Below, piece by piece: positions 1 through 11,165 of a DNA stretch of 64,000 nucleotides. Position 1 is the stretch's first letter, and the number at the start of each line of letters is the position of its first letter. The notes under the pieces are model-generated. The model was given only the letters and a program-made list of their open reading frames with translations. It had not been told where the DNA came from and made no database searches. Position numbers and translations under genes: made by a program. The stretch is from Schizochytrium sp. TIO01 (lineage: Eukaryota; Sar; Bigyra; Thraustochytrida; Thraustochytriidae): NCBI GenBank assembly GCA_004764695.1, contig SMSO01000031.1, forward strand, positions 5,885,261 through 5,949,260. Reading direction: 5' to 3'.

Positions 1-11
1 AATTCCAATCA

Positions 12-3000
12 ATGTCAAGCAACTTTTGGACGAAGTTCATGGAAGCCACTGAGGGAAATCTCGGTTCTAGTACGGAAAAAAACAATGTGTCTCTGCCAAA
101 AATAACTTTCAAACAGTCAAGTCTTCTTCAAATGGTAGCAAACGATGGATCTGGTCGCAGTTTCTTTCAAGTCTTAAGCGGGCTCTTCCACCACGTGAGA
201 AAGGGATGCCTCAGTGATCCACTCAATATGATTTTGCAGACTCGTACACATGATGGGAAACGCCTCGTTGCGAGACGTAGCACGAATGGAAATAAAGCTT
301 TTCATAGATTTCTTTCCACTTGCATTGCATACAAGATTATGGGTCTTGCTCGAGCTGACATTGTAATTACTGTCAATGTTGCTGCATACAACAGATCACG
401 TTTAGTAAAGCTAGAAGGCCTGCCACAGTACTATAAGTATCAACCTTTGAGTCATCGTCTCATTCAGAACTCAATTGTACATCAGGCCTTCAAATCAATG
501 TCCAAGAGCAACCTTCCGTATCCGAATACTGGACTTCCTGTATGCACACAAGCGTCGCTGAGTCATGGCTTAGCTGCTAACTATATTATCAGAAATCCTC
601 TAACTGAGGAGAATCTCTTTGGGTCATCCAACATGGCTTTACTTGTCCTTCCTCTTTCAGACTTAGCAAAGACTGAAAAATATTCTGAAAGTGTTGCTCT
701 TGCCGCAAGAGTTGGAAGTGAAATCACAGCTTTCCTGTATGCTTTAGGATTAGAGGACGCTAAATATTGCCAAAGAAAGAAAAGCCTACAGGGAGCGCCA
801 TCTATAGACGTGATCCAACTTATGCTTGTCAAGCTCAACGGCGAAACAATCAAATCCCAAAGAGGGACCGTTAAAGATCTTCGAGACAAGAATTATCTCT
901 TCAGGCTTGGGAAAAAATTCATCGAAAAACATAAAGCAGCTGAAGTGAAAGATCACATCAAAATTTTTTCTCTCTTATGCAATCAAGCTGCGAGTATCTG
1001 CAAGTCAGAGGTAAAACTGAAAGTTTACACCCAAGGGGAAAATGGAGGGGGCAAATTTACCCTGTGGAGCTACCATACAGGTTCCAGATCAAACTCTCAG
1101 TCCAGATCCCTTCACATAGGTAGAGCTGTACGCGCGCCTGGAGCTGCCCGAGCTAGCTTTCATGGTATGCGACTCCCATTCCAAGGTTCCAGTCGAGTCG
1201 CCGCTCTGGAAGCTGTAGATCATTGGATTGCCTTTCAGCAATCTCCATTTTCTAGCGATGAAAGTTTCCGAAATGAACAGGGCTACTCAACCAAGAACCC
1301 CGTCAACCCAACAGTTATTGGCGGCGTTGCACTTGACAAATTACTTAACGATGGCAAACAACCAGAGACGAGTTTTGTCATTCCCCCAGGAAGAAAGCTC
1401 CTATCTGAAGCTTCTCCAATACCTTTCGTTGCTGTGGGAGGGAACAAAAGTCAAAAGGCAGAGAGAAAGTTGTTTTCTAATCTACAAACGATAGGTAGGT
1501 TTTCCCTCCAGACTACTGATCCACGACATGACTTTCGTGCCTTCGAGAGACTTTGGTCCAGCTATACAGCAAGCCCAAGCTGGGGCTATCCTCCATTGTA
1601 CCATCCAGATTTTGGGGAGGGAATAACGATTCGCCCCAAAACAGCAGCAATGCTAAGAGAATATGCCTTGTGGCGCCAACGGCAGCGTGGAAATTGCAAA
1701 GCTCATTGTGACAAAACTGTCACTCTACTTGGGCAGTCGTTGGAGTGTTCCGGAGATGCAGCATTACCAGACTTTAACATGAAACTTCTGTATTCACCAA
1801 ATATGATCGGTAAAGAAGCTCTAGAAGAGCAGGACCTCAGAGATGCTCAAGAATTTGCTGCTTCAGATGAATCGTTGGGTGGACTTTCCGCCCTTTGGAT
1901 GCGGCCCTCACAAGCATCAAACTTCACATCGAACCCAGTTATGGTTGGAGTAGAACCCGAGCTTGGTATGAGTAAAGTTGAGCAGATGGAGAGTTACACT
2001 CCAATTCCTACGGAACCTTGGAGAACAATAAAAAATTTAAATGCACACAAGTATTGCTCAAACTGCCATCGGCCAAACCAAGTCCATCGACAGTGGAAAA
2101 TTCCATTTGGTCCCTCCTGTCGGCTTGGTAAATCGTTTCCAAATATAGTATTGTTTACTCGTGCACAGTTCAAACGAGAGTCCAAAATAAAAGTTCGCAG
2201 TTGCTCAAAACAAATCGTTAAAGCTTCTATCACTGATGTAAAGTCAACAGTGCAAACGACAGAAACAAAAAGAATGCTCGACGCGGAGGCGGATAAGGGT
2301 ACCGACAAAAGGGCCAGATATCAGGAGCCCTTAGCTACAAGGGGAACTGACCTCGAAGCGGTGAGTCGGTCTTCTCTGACCATGGATGAAAAGTCTTTCT
2401 GGCAAGGGTCTGCGAAAAATACTTTATAGTCTTGATCCCAATTTAATTCTGAAACTTCCATGTTTTAGATTCGGAGATACTCAGGTCGTGCCTTACCAGA
2501 TTCAAGTCGTTGACATTCTGCCTGCTTTCCGCCGAGAAAGCACGTACGAAGACTGGACAGACATTAAAATCAATACGAAGAAACTCGAAAAGGAAAATGA
2601 CATTTCCAGTGATAGTCCAGAACTTTATATGAACAACTTTCTGTTGGATGCGTGGTGCTCTCTCAAATGTGAGAACAACAGATTCAAAACTTCTTCAAAA
2701 CCTTGCTGCGTTTTGTATCTCCACATGCCTATGAAGCACTCCTTCAGCCAGAACATCCGAACAAAGAGGGGTTTTCTGAGTATGTGCACAAAGCAATTGT
2801 TGCCTCAATCCCAGATTCGAATTGGGAAGACAACACAAAAGTTTATATTCGAGGGGGAAATATGCCACCCCGTATTAAAGTACCAGCATGCGTGGATTAT
2901 GTTTTCTTCCCTGTGCTGTTCAGCAATCATTGGACCCTTACATTTATCGACTTTCGCTCGAACGAATGTGTCATTTTCGATCCAAAGGCGGCTTCGGTAG

Positions 3001-3455
3001 GCACACAGCGGAGAACTGCCAATCGAATATGTCTTGAAATCTTGTTTGGGCCTGATCACAGAGATAAACCCTGGTCTGAGGTGTCGGGGCACCAACACAA
3101 TAGCCATGATTGTGGGTATCACGTCGCTGCTCTGATGCATGGACTTTCTCAGCATGAAACAATTGTGGACGTTGACCCGGTTAAGCACTGGAAATCCAGA
3201 ATTATTTCCAATATCCGTGAAGAAGACATGCCAACGGTTCACCGACCATTGTTTGCCCTTGACATAGTGAAATCTTTGTGGAAGGAAAATTTAAAAGAAT
3301 TACAAGGTGAAACTATCGAGTCTACCATCGTGAACGCGAATAAAAGTTGCAATACATCCGCACTCGAAGCATTTTGCCTGAAGTTAAAAGGAGTTTCAGA
3401 CCAAAGTACCCCGATTGAATTTATGCTTAATCGATTAAAATCAAGCTCTACTTGA
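12..3455 (+). CDS. Large protein with C-terminal Ulp1-like (C48) cysteine protease domain, possibly transposon-borne
   Basis: Three reading segments join into one frame of 1083 residues if exons are 12-2360, 2485-2668 and 2737-3455. Intron 1 is GTGAGT...CTCAG (124 nt); intron 2 is GTGAGA...ATGAAG (68 nt). The total, 3252 nt, is divisible by three. The last exon carries the signature of the SUMO/Ubl-protease family: His-Trp near 2928 (NHWTLTFID), Asp in IFDPK, then the Gln and Cys of QHNSHDCGYH, with Cys at 3111. The family cleaves SUMO-like proteins or isopeptide bonds. The roughly 780-residue N-terminal part is not recognised; it has a Cys-x2-Cys...Cys stretch near 2056-2130. The frame is open to the left edge, so the ATG at 12 may not be the true start. 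Ulp1-like domains occur both in host deSUMOylases and in some DNA transposons; no terminal repeats are visible. The protease call is firm, the intron model moderate, the mobile origin speculative. Confidence 0.6.
2361..2484 (+). other. Predicted intron 1 of the C48-protease gene
   Basis: It begins GTGAGT after a complete Ala codon and ends CTCAG before GTCGTG. Removing it moves translation from the upstream frame, which stops at 2429, into the open frame that continues to about 2668. An acceptor at 2468 (TTTTAG) is also possible but runs into a stop. Confidence 0.5.
2669..2736 (+). other. Predicted short intron 2 of the C48-protease gene
   Basis: A 68-nt GTGAGA...GAAG segment whose removal joins the 2485-2668 frame to the protease frame. 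A single-base frameshift (sequence error or decay) is the alternative explanation. Confidence 0.4.
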
Positions 3456-5291
3456 TCCTAGATAGCAGCCAACAAATTAAGAAATATTCACCTCTCTATA
3501 GCGAGACTTTAAGCGTGGATAAACCTAGGTAGAGAGAAGGAGAGATTTTGATTCATGGATATTGTTCCCTTCGTTCCCTGATTTTTTATGCAATGGTGAG
3601 CGCCCCAGGAACGAGCGGCTTGGCAAAATTACAACACCTACACTGCAAGTACATGGATTTTCTATTTTGTAGAAACTAGTTATTTGCGTGGATGTGTATC
3701 AGTCAGAGGAGCTTCACTTGTTCGCATTAGATGCCATAAATTTTGTGGAAGAACTCACGAAGTATTCGCAGGGCAATTGAATTCCACCTTTGGGCAGTTG
3801 GTAGGTTAAAGATACTAGCTAGATACTGCTATCTATCAACTAGGATAAAGTGCGACTTACACAGCGGCTATGCAGAACCCATTTCTAGCCTATTTTGTGT
3901 TGTTCTACTCTGCATACGCATAGCGTCGCAACGATCTCTAGTTCCACTGGGATGCTTTCGTAGGTAGGTACCATGTTCATGCTTGTGTGAGTGCGGGATG
4001 GAGAAAGACCTGCTCGTGTAGCAAGAGCTTCCCAAAGCCAGGACTTCCAGGCTCGGACGCAAACTAGGTTATGCGAGAACACAGCGAAGCAAGTAAAGAA
4101 AGATGAATGCAACTAGCACCTGCCGTTGACGCGATCCGACAAATTTTGCAGTTCCTCGTGCACGCCCGCACACTTTAAGACGAGTAATTTCGAGATACGC
4201 ACCGTTCAGTCCTGGCAAGTTTGCATCAATTACAACGAACGATTTAATTCGAAAAGATAACGATATTTCTTCCGCTTGGACGCGGACAAGGCTTACGCAG
4301 AAAAAAACGATTGTACCAAAAAAATGTCCCACTTGGCAGACTTGGCAGACTTGGCCCTAGTTCTAGATGATATTAATTTATATATCCGAATACTACTCAC
4401 GGATACATGCTAACTTTATATTTGCTTATCACTCTACAAAACAACATCATTCGGGAATATTATACACTAAGTATAATCTAACAAGTGAAATCAGCGCGCT
4501 CCACGGAGAGAACCTCCTCTCGTCATGAACATGAAGAGCGAAAGACCTCAAATGATTTGTCTACGTTGAAGTAGGAGTAATGTTTTTCTAATTAACTACC
4601 AAGCCAAAATCATACTGTGAAGCTTTCAAACTCAACTTGCAAGAACCGACGACTTTGCGAACGTCCCACATTAGGGATTTTTTTGTTTGGAGTCATCATG
4701 CGCAAACTGGTTTTGCTCAACACTAAGTTGTTGCGCTGCAAACCGCAAACATACTTGTGGTACGCCAATCTGAACATGCACGAAGGGAACAGCATAGCAA
4801 CCCCCTACATAGTTTTCTCTATTGGGGAAAAGATTTTGCTTCATCCACATGTTTGATATCTAAACTTTATGTAGGTCTCTATGAGTTTGCTCAGGTATAG
4901 AAAATACTAAGATGACATGGAGAATAGGACATTTTCTCGCATATTTTAAACTCTTCACTGCTCAGGAGACAACTGTTCCATGTGTCAAGACGGTACAAAA
5001 TTAGACATAGAGAATTGCAAGATAAGACTGAGAAATAGACATTTGATCCAATAAACAAGGAAATCAAGCTTTTTAATAATTTTCGGCAGTTCGCGTGAAC
5101 AAAAGCCCAATGAAGCACACTGAACCGTGACAATTCTTCTCGAGTCTTAACAATCCTCTTTGAGTTCAAGATTTATCAAACAAACTAGCGGTGGCAAAAA
5201 CTCAACTCCCCATCAAATCTTCAGTGTGTTGTTGAAATCACAACTTGTGTTGAGAGTTATAAGAACACCGAGACTATACGCTGCAGAAATC
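3456..5291. other. Intergenic region, no supported gene
   Basis: Short open frames lack coding character. Visible items are TAGGTAGGTAC near 3962 and a tandem GACTTGGCA at about 4330-4356. The upstream extension of the hydroxylase frame from 5160 has no ATG before 5292. Confidence 0.5.
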
Positions 5292-6305
5292 ATGGATCCT
5301 TCTGTAGGAGCGCGATTTAACGAAAACCATGCTGCTATTTTACTGGCTGCTGTAACCATAACGTATGGATTCCACAATGCATCCACAATTAAATTGCAAC
5401 GAGAAAAGGAAATTAGCGAACACCCTAAAGTCCAGAGAACACCAAGTGCGACTTTGCCTCAAGACCATCCTGTCGCAACCTGGTTGATTACAAATGGAGC
5501 TGTGTGGGCTGTTGTTTGGTTAAAGTTCAAGTTTGGGTTTGCCCTCAAAACGAAGGACAGCTCTTTGATGACATTTGCAAAGCTCTTTTTTGGAAATATT
5601 TTGACTGTCGATGGTTGCATGGCAATCAACTACGTTCTCATCAATCATGTTTACGCGCATGTACCCTTTTTCACCCACAAACGCATGAAACAGTCTTATA
5701 AAGATATTCTCAGAGACTACCTAAAGTGCAATACAGTGGTAAATGTTCTTGGTGCAGTGATACAAGGCTACCTCTTTCACTGGCTGAAGAAAGGTGAACT
5801 CCAAGAAAAGATGCTCAATCAACCCTGGCGACCTTTGAGGTTTCTTCTCAGACTAATCTGGGTTAGAGTTCTGGTTGATGTAGGCTTTTGGCTTGGACAT
5901 AGTTCCCTGCACAGTAAAAAAATGTACACATGGGCGCATAGCACGCACCACGAACACAGTGCAACCCAACTGACTACGAACTACCATTTTGAATGGCAGG
6001 ACCTTGTTATTGAAGCATTTCTTCCATTCCTTGCCAGTATCTTGCTCTATGAGACACTAATTGGTAGTGTGGATCAATTTGACATGACCTTGCTTGGCAC
6101 TTACATCTTTTGGCATGAAATTGAATCCCATGCAGGAAAGCCCATGCCGACAATGCCGCTTATTGCTCCGCTTTCAACATTTACTTCGCATTTAGACGAT
6201 TGGAACTCGTGGTTCCACGAAATTCATCACCGTGTTTTGAAATCCAATTTCTCTATCACACCATGGTTTGACCAATTGATGGGCACCGATCGCTGGGACC
6301 TTTGA
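5292..6305 (+). CDS. Fatty acid hydroxylase / sterol desaturase superfamily membrane enzyme
   Basis: A 337-residue integral membrane oxidoreductase. The histidine clusters that bind the di-iron centre of the PF04116-type family are visible: HSSLH (about residue 203), HSTHH (about 216) and HEIHH (about 309). WHEIESHAG lies between the last two, as in C-4 methylsterol oxidases and C-5 desaturases. Hydrophobic helices around residues 15-35, 65-85, 95-120 and 245-275 fit an ER membrane protein with a cytosolic active site. The frame is open upstream to 5160 but only from TTG; the ATG at 5292 (AAATCATGG) is the first credible start. Family members hydroxylate or desaturate sterols, sphingolipids or fatty acids using O2 and reduced cytochrome b5. 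The exact substrate cannot be read from sequence alone. No intron is seen. Confidence 0.85.
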   Translation: MDPSVGARFNENHAAILLAAVTITYGFHNASTIKLQREKEISEHPKVQRTPSATLPQDHPVATWLITNGAVWAVVWLKFKFGFALKTKDSSLMTFAKLFFGNILTVDGCMAINYVLINHVYAHVPFFTHKRMKQSYKDILRDYLKCNTVVNVLGAVIQGYLFHWLKKGELQEKMLNQPWRPLRFLLRLIWVRVLVDVGFWLGHSSLHSKKMYTWAHSTHHEHSATQLTTNYHFEWQDLVIEAFLPFLASILLYETLIGSVDQFDMTLLGTYIFWHEIESHAGKPMPTMPLIAPLSTFTSHLDDWNSWFHEIHHRVLKSNFSITPWFDQLMGTDRWDL

Positions 6306-7030
6306 TTACCCTCACTTAAAATTCTCTTCTATTTGTTAAAGTCAGCCGAAATAATAACAAGAAGCACAATCACGTTTTAAAATCTGAATGTATACTTCAT
6401 GGCATTACTCGCAGTTGTTGTTGAGATGCAAGCCAAATGTTCTTAGCATACATGTCAATATCTGAGCTCATAAAAACCAAACATTACCGGCTCATATTGA
6501 AGGAATTATGAGAAATATTTTATTTTCGCTTTCTTCCATATACAATTGAACATCTTCTTTTCGTTCTATCAGAATGACCAGAAGCATTTTCAAATATAAA
6601 TAAATATATCCGTTGTTGTCAAATGGGACATAACCGTTTAGTCCCTGTTTCCTCCCTTATATCACCCTCTTATAGAATAAGTACATGGGTCTAGATCCTG
6701 CTAATATTTTCCTTAATACTAGTATCTGGATCGACTATGACGCATAGTAATACTTAATGATGAGGGAATTAAAATATAAAAACGACAGCGTGCAACACCA
6801 AAAGGCGATATAATTTAAAAGCCGGGATAACATAAGACGAAGTGGTATGTTTGAAAGCTTGAGATAAGAGACTCACGTTTCATTCACTTTCCAAACCCTG
6901 GTAGATTCTAGAGTCACACAAAAGCTAAGTAGCCACTTGTTCGCCAAAAGCTTGACGGATGAGAGCTGAGCGTCAGCGAAATGCCGTAAGTTTCGCTTTT
7001 GTAGAAAATGAAGGGAAGGGTGGAGCGTAG
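6306..7030. other. Intergenic, AT-rich; 3' end of hydroxylase gene and leader of next gene
   Basis: No coding-like frame. A patch rich in TACTAG/TAGTAAT (about 6714-6760) lies about 300 bases before the next start, like patches ahead of other genes in this window. Confidence 0.5.
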
Positions 7031-9517
7031 ATGCTCCTGTTTGGTGAAGCTGGGGGACTACGGCCAACTAACATGACAGTATCGGCGGATATGTGCAGGT
7101 TTGAAATCGTCAACGGTGGCATTGAACATGATGAGGGGGCAAATACTCAAGATCGACCAATTCTACGAACCCGAACACGATTAATTCTTGATACTGAAAT
7201 CGCCAAGACCCGTACAAATGAAAGCGGTTCAAATCAAGGTCGCAATGCACTAAACAATAGACCATACGAGCCTCTTGGCTCCATGGAAAGCGTGTTGCAT
7301 TTGCAAATCAGGCGTAAAAGACAAACTGAAGTTATAAGTCCAAATATTGGCAAAGGGTCTCACGCTGGTAACCAGTCCTCATCAAACTCCGGAACTTCTA
7401 ACAAGGTCAATAGCAATAGCAACAATCACAATTCAAATGAAACTGGAGACCTATCAAACAAACACGAGCGACGAAGGACCCACGGAGGCAGCAGAGCTTC
7501 TGCAGGCACCGCCCGACGGAAATCGAAAGAACGCCTTTCATCACAAGCATCTGAAGAAGACGAAGAGGGGAGAAAATCTCCTCAAGATGGAGACCTTGAT
7601 TTATCAATAGTGCCATACGATCAAGACACCATGACAAGTAGGCTATGGGCTCTTCGATACGGCTCAATGTCAAACAATAATTCACGACATGGATCGCATA
7701 CACTAGGCTATGATGTGATTCTACAAAAGTTAAAAGAAGTGAACCATCGCATTACAGTTGTTCGAGCAGGAGGTAGTTTGTTGGGTTCGAGTAAGCGCCA
7801 CGATCCTATCGATTGCGCGAAATTTGCGTCTTCGAGGGCAGAACGTAGATCAGAATTCAACCATTCTACAGATGGAGTCTCTGTTGGTTCGCAGCAAGAT
7901 AGTCGTCTCCCAGAAAGTCCTTCAACTAGTACCACTCTGATTCAACCAAACATGAAGGCAAATGGGAAAAGAGATAGTGCAATAGTACCACTCCGCCCAC
8001 CAGGATCAAGTTCGAGCACCAGAGTCTCCCAACATCGAATGTCACTCATGGGTGGAAAACGTGCGAGCGTTCGGGGAGGAAAACTTCTCAACAAGACTCC
8101 CCTTACAGTTGTCGAACGACTTCAAGAGGGGCTCAGTGCTATTGCGCAATCTTCTGAGTTAGGGAATCACAAGAACCAGCATAGCCCTCAAAAATCAAAT
8201 GCTCAAGACCGAGGCGAAAGCGCAACTGGATATCCTCCGAGTAGACGGTCACGCAGAAACTCAATCTCTAGTGCAGGATCAGACAATCAAGGACGAAGCC
8301 CTGGTGACGACAAGAGTACTTCTGCAGCAACCGACGCAGCTGACAAACTTTTAGGACCACGTCTCTCAACATATTCAAAGGAGGTTATGGATAACGCAAA
8401 GGTCTTGGGCGAATACCAGAGGCGGCGTCTGCCCTCGTATGTCTTGCATTTTCCGCGCAAAGGTCAGAATGAAAAAACAAAAGACATTCTTGCAGAACTT
8501 CGAGCCAGACAATTGAATGAAACGATTGGAGAGCATAACGCTGGCTATGGGAGATCCGATTATACTCGCTCACACCCAAGCACTGGAGTTATGGGCGAAC
8601 GGGATCGTGACCCTGGAACCAACACGCGTCCCGATGAGTCGGGCCACTTACATCTTTCACAAGACCAAGCTGCTTTGAAACGTTTGAAACGCTTAGAGGA
8701 ACAACATGAGCGAATTTTAAAGCGCATTCAGAAGTCTGCGTTGCAAAGTCGCAAACTGCAGGATACAATTGTTGATCGTTGCCATGAGTTTTTTGAGACC
8801 AAGCGTCACCAGCAAAGTATCTTGCTCGATCGCATGACTGAGGCTGATTTTGAACGAGCAAACGAAGTTCGTCGCAAATTTATATCTCTGGATCTCGCTC
8901 TTCATCCTGCTCAGGTGCTCAAAAAATCAGCACAACGCTCACAGTATGCAACAAGCCAAATGGATACACAAAAACAACTTGACGAGATTCGCCGTACAGC
9001 TAAAGAGCTCCGTTCGCTCCAGGCCAAACACAACCTAGAAAATAGTGTCTGGTTTAAGACCCTTCTTGCCTCGAGAAGTGAATCAAGTAGCACACCCCTC
9101 TCACTTGCCGAGCAAAAGCTTCTTGCTGCTCTTAGAAAACTTATTATAGAAGGCTATCCTTTGAGCAAAGAGGTCTTCTACGGTGTACTCCTTGATGTTA
9201 TGGATAGGAGAGACCACTTTTTAGCTCCATTCCAGCGCCTTGTCACAGCAATCCGTGTTAATGTTCTCAAGATCGATCCTGTAGAATATCTTGAATTCTT
9301 AGAAGCAAACAAGCTCCATGTTCCTAAGACCTTGCTGGACTCAATTGAAACTGTTAAAAAGATCGAGGCTAAAACTGGGGATCTCAATGCTGGGATGCGT
9401 GCTGCAGCACTTGCCATGCGGTGGAAGATTCGTACGAAACGAAAGGGAAGTAATGGTTCGATCTCATCACGATTCAGTCGTAGATCATCTAGTCTTTCAT
9501 CTGAAGTAGAAATTTAA
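7031..9517 (+). CDS. Hypothetical protein, disordered N-terminus with C-terminal coiled coil
   Basis: An 828-residue uninterrupted frame. I do not recognise a family. Residues 1 to about 530 are low-complexity and hydrophilic, rich in Ser, Asn, Arg and Gly, with several RRxS-type basic stretches that could be kinase sites. From about residue 545 the protein becomes helical: a coiled coil (KRLKRLEEQHERILKRIQKS) runs on through the Arg/Lys/Glu-rich stretch to about 700. A compact helical segment follows (about 705-790, including YPLSKEVFYGVLLDVMDRRD). A Ser/Arg tail (FSRRSSSLSSE) ends it. ATG 7031 is the first start; ATG 7073 (codon 15) is an alternative. It faces the minus-strand membrane-protein gene convergently. 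A scaffold or cytoskeletal role is possible but only suggested by composition. Confidence 0.75.
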   Translation: MLLFGEAGGLRPTNMTVSADMCRFEIVNGGIEHDEGANTQDRPILRTRTRLILDTEIAKTRTNESGSNQGRNALNNRPYEPLGSMESVLHLQIRRKRQTEVISPNIGKGSHAGNQSSSNSGTSNKVNSNSNNHNSNETGDLSNKHERRRTHGGSRASAGTARRKSKERLSSQASEEDEEGRKSPQDGDLDLSIVPYDQDTMTSRLWALRYGSMSNNNSRHGSHTLGYDVILQKLKEVNHRITVVRAGGSLLGSSKRHDPIDCAKFASSRAERRSEFNHSTDGVSVGSQQDSRLPESPSTSTTLIQPNMKANGKRDSAIVPLRPPGSSSSTRVSQHRMSLMGGKRASVRGGKLLNKTPLTVVERLQEGLSAIAQSSELGNHKNQHSPQKSNAQDRGESATGYPPSRRSRRNSISSAGSDNQGRSPGDDKSTSAATDAADKLLGPRLSTYSKEVMDNAKVLGEYQRRRLPSYVLHFPRKGQNEKTKDILAELRARQLNETIGEHNAGYGRSDYTRSHPSTGVMGERDRDPGTNTRPDESGHLHLSQDQAALKRLKRLEEQHERILKRIQKSALQSRKLQDTIVDRCHEFFETKRHQQSILLDRMTEADFERANEVRRKFISLDLALHPAQVLKKSAQRSQYATSQMDTQKQLDEIRRTAKELRSLQAKHNLENSVWFKTLLASRSESSSTPLSLAEQKLLAALRKLIIEGYPLSKEVFYGVLLDVMDRRDHFLAPFQRLVTAIRVNVLKIDPVEYLEFLEANKLHVPKTLLDSIETVKKIEAKTGDLNAGMRAAALAMRWKIRTKRKGSNGSISSRFSRRSSSLSSEVEI

Positions 9518-11165
9518 TCAGCAAAGTTTTATAGCGAGGCAAGTACATTTATTAAATGTTTATGTGCCAAATAAAGCCTTTGATAACGACCAGCAATAGT
9601 ATCTGGTATATTCTGCAGTCTGTCAACTTATCAAATCAGTCGATTGATGTATCAAAAGTTTACTTTTAATATTTTGCACTTTTGTTTTCTTTTTTCATTC
9701 TTTAAATTAAAATATGAGATAAAGTTTTTTTTTAAATGCTATTCCTACTAACAAATGAAGTTCGGATGGAATTATAAATGGAGTGCTCATATTTATAATA
9801 TCCTATGCATAAGGGTAAATCACTTTAGCTACGACATTTGCCCTTGTCTAGCTAGATCTCGATCAGTTTCTTACCACCAAGGGTATTAAAGATGGCAGAA
9901 GAAGGTGAAGTACTTGTGTCATAAAGAAAGTTTCTAAATCTTCGACAGAAGCTCAAGACAACTTTCTGAATTAGTCAGCAATTAAATAGTGTAATAGGAC
10001 TTGACGAGTTTCTATTATCTGGTCACGGTTAAGCATGTATTCATTTGGCTCCACGAATATTTTTGGTCCAACTCTCAATAGGCAGCAGAGAAATTAAGTC
10101 GTTAGCATTAATAGATTTGAGTGCCCTCTACATTCAGTTTTTATCCTTATTTTTATGTTCAAGACCGATTTGGTAGCGTTCTTTAGGATAAAGATTGCTT
10201 ATGCAGCGGCGTGGAGGAGTTTGTACAGGTCATATAGTAGGAGCTGGTAAAGCATTTAATTAGATAGGAGAATTCTAGAGCGGACTACAATTTAAACCTA
10301 GTCTTTGTCTCTTATCATTAAGTAGCAAAATCAATTTGATCCTCAGTGACACAGGAGCTAAGATGCTAATTTGTATTTATAGGTCTTTATGCACTTAAAT
10401 TGAGTTCTATGCATTTAAAATGTTAGTATTTGACTTAAATGGGGCTGTCCTCCAAGCCACCTCGGCGAGTTCTGTAACCCCCCCCCCCCCTTTTTGAGAT
10501 ATTTTGATGTCAGAAATCAAACCAAGGCTTTCCATAAACTCCCGTTTGTTATTCTTGTATAAACTTATGTTCATAGTTCTCAGACGCTACCAGGCTCTAG
10601 GAAAACTTTAGTTGTGAACAAACAAAGACCGAGTAAAATCTTGTTCGATTAAATGAAGAAACTCTACAGTCATAACGAAACAGCACATATACCCGATGTG
10701 ATTAATCGTACGCTGTTCTATCACGAGACAAGTACAGTAAGTATTGTTGTAATTTTCTCGCCTCCTTATTACGGCAATCAGTGATTAAGAGAAGATAATT
10801 GTACCAATGATTATTTGAGTTTTGAGTCTACTGTCTTGGAATCGCTTGATCTACATTTAATTATCAAGCCTGAATTCTAAAGTTGTGTTTTGGCAATGAC
10901 TGGCTGAGTTTAATAGTATGACGATAACATCCTGAGATTCTCCTGCCTCCGTTTGGCTACAGATATTGTCCTTGAGGCTTTGCTGCAATGCATTCGGCTG
11001 GTAGTCTCCATAAATACAATGTTTTTACCACCATCATCCTATTGGTCTGCTTGCCCTTTTTTTGTTGGCGTACCCTCTTCACGATCCTTCTGGTTACTAA
11101 TGTACAACTATAAGGAGTTTTGTGCAATCGTGAATGACTAAGGAACTGTTTATTCATGCAAAACT
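9518..11165. other. Intergenic region between convergent genes
   Basis: AT-rich with no supported gene. It contains a poly-C run of about 13 bases at 10478-10490 followed by T5. A 62-codon frame at 10953-11141 has low-complexity hydrophobic content and is not supported. Confidence 0.5.
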
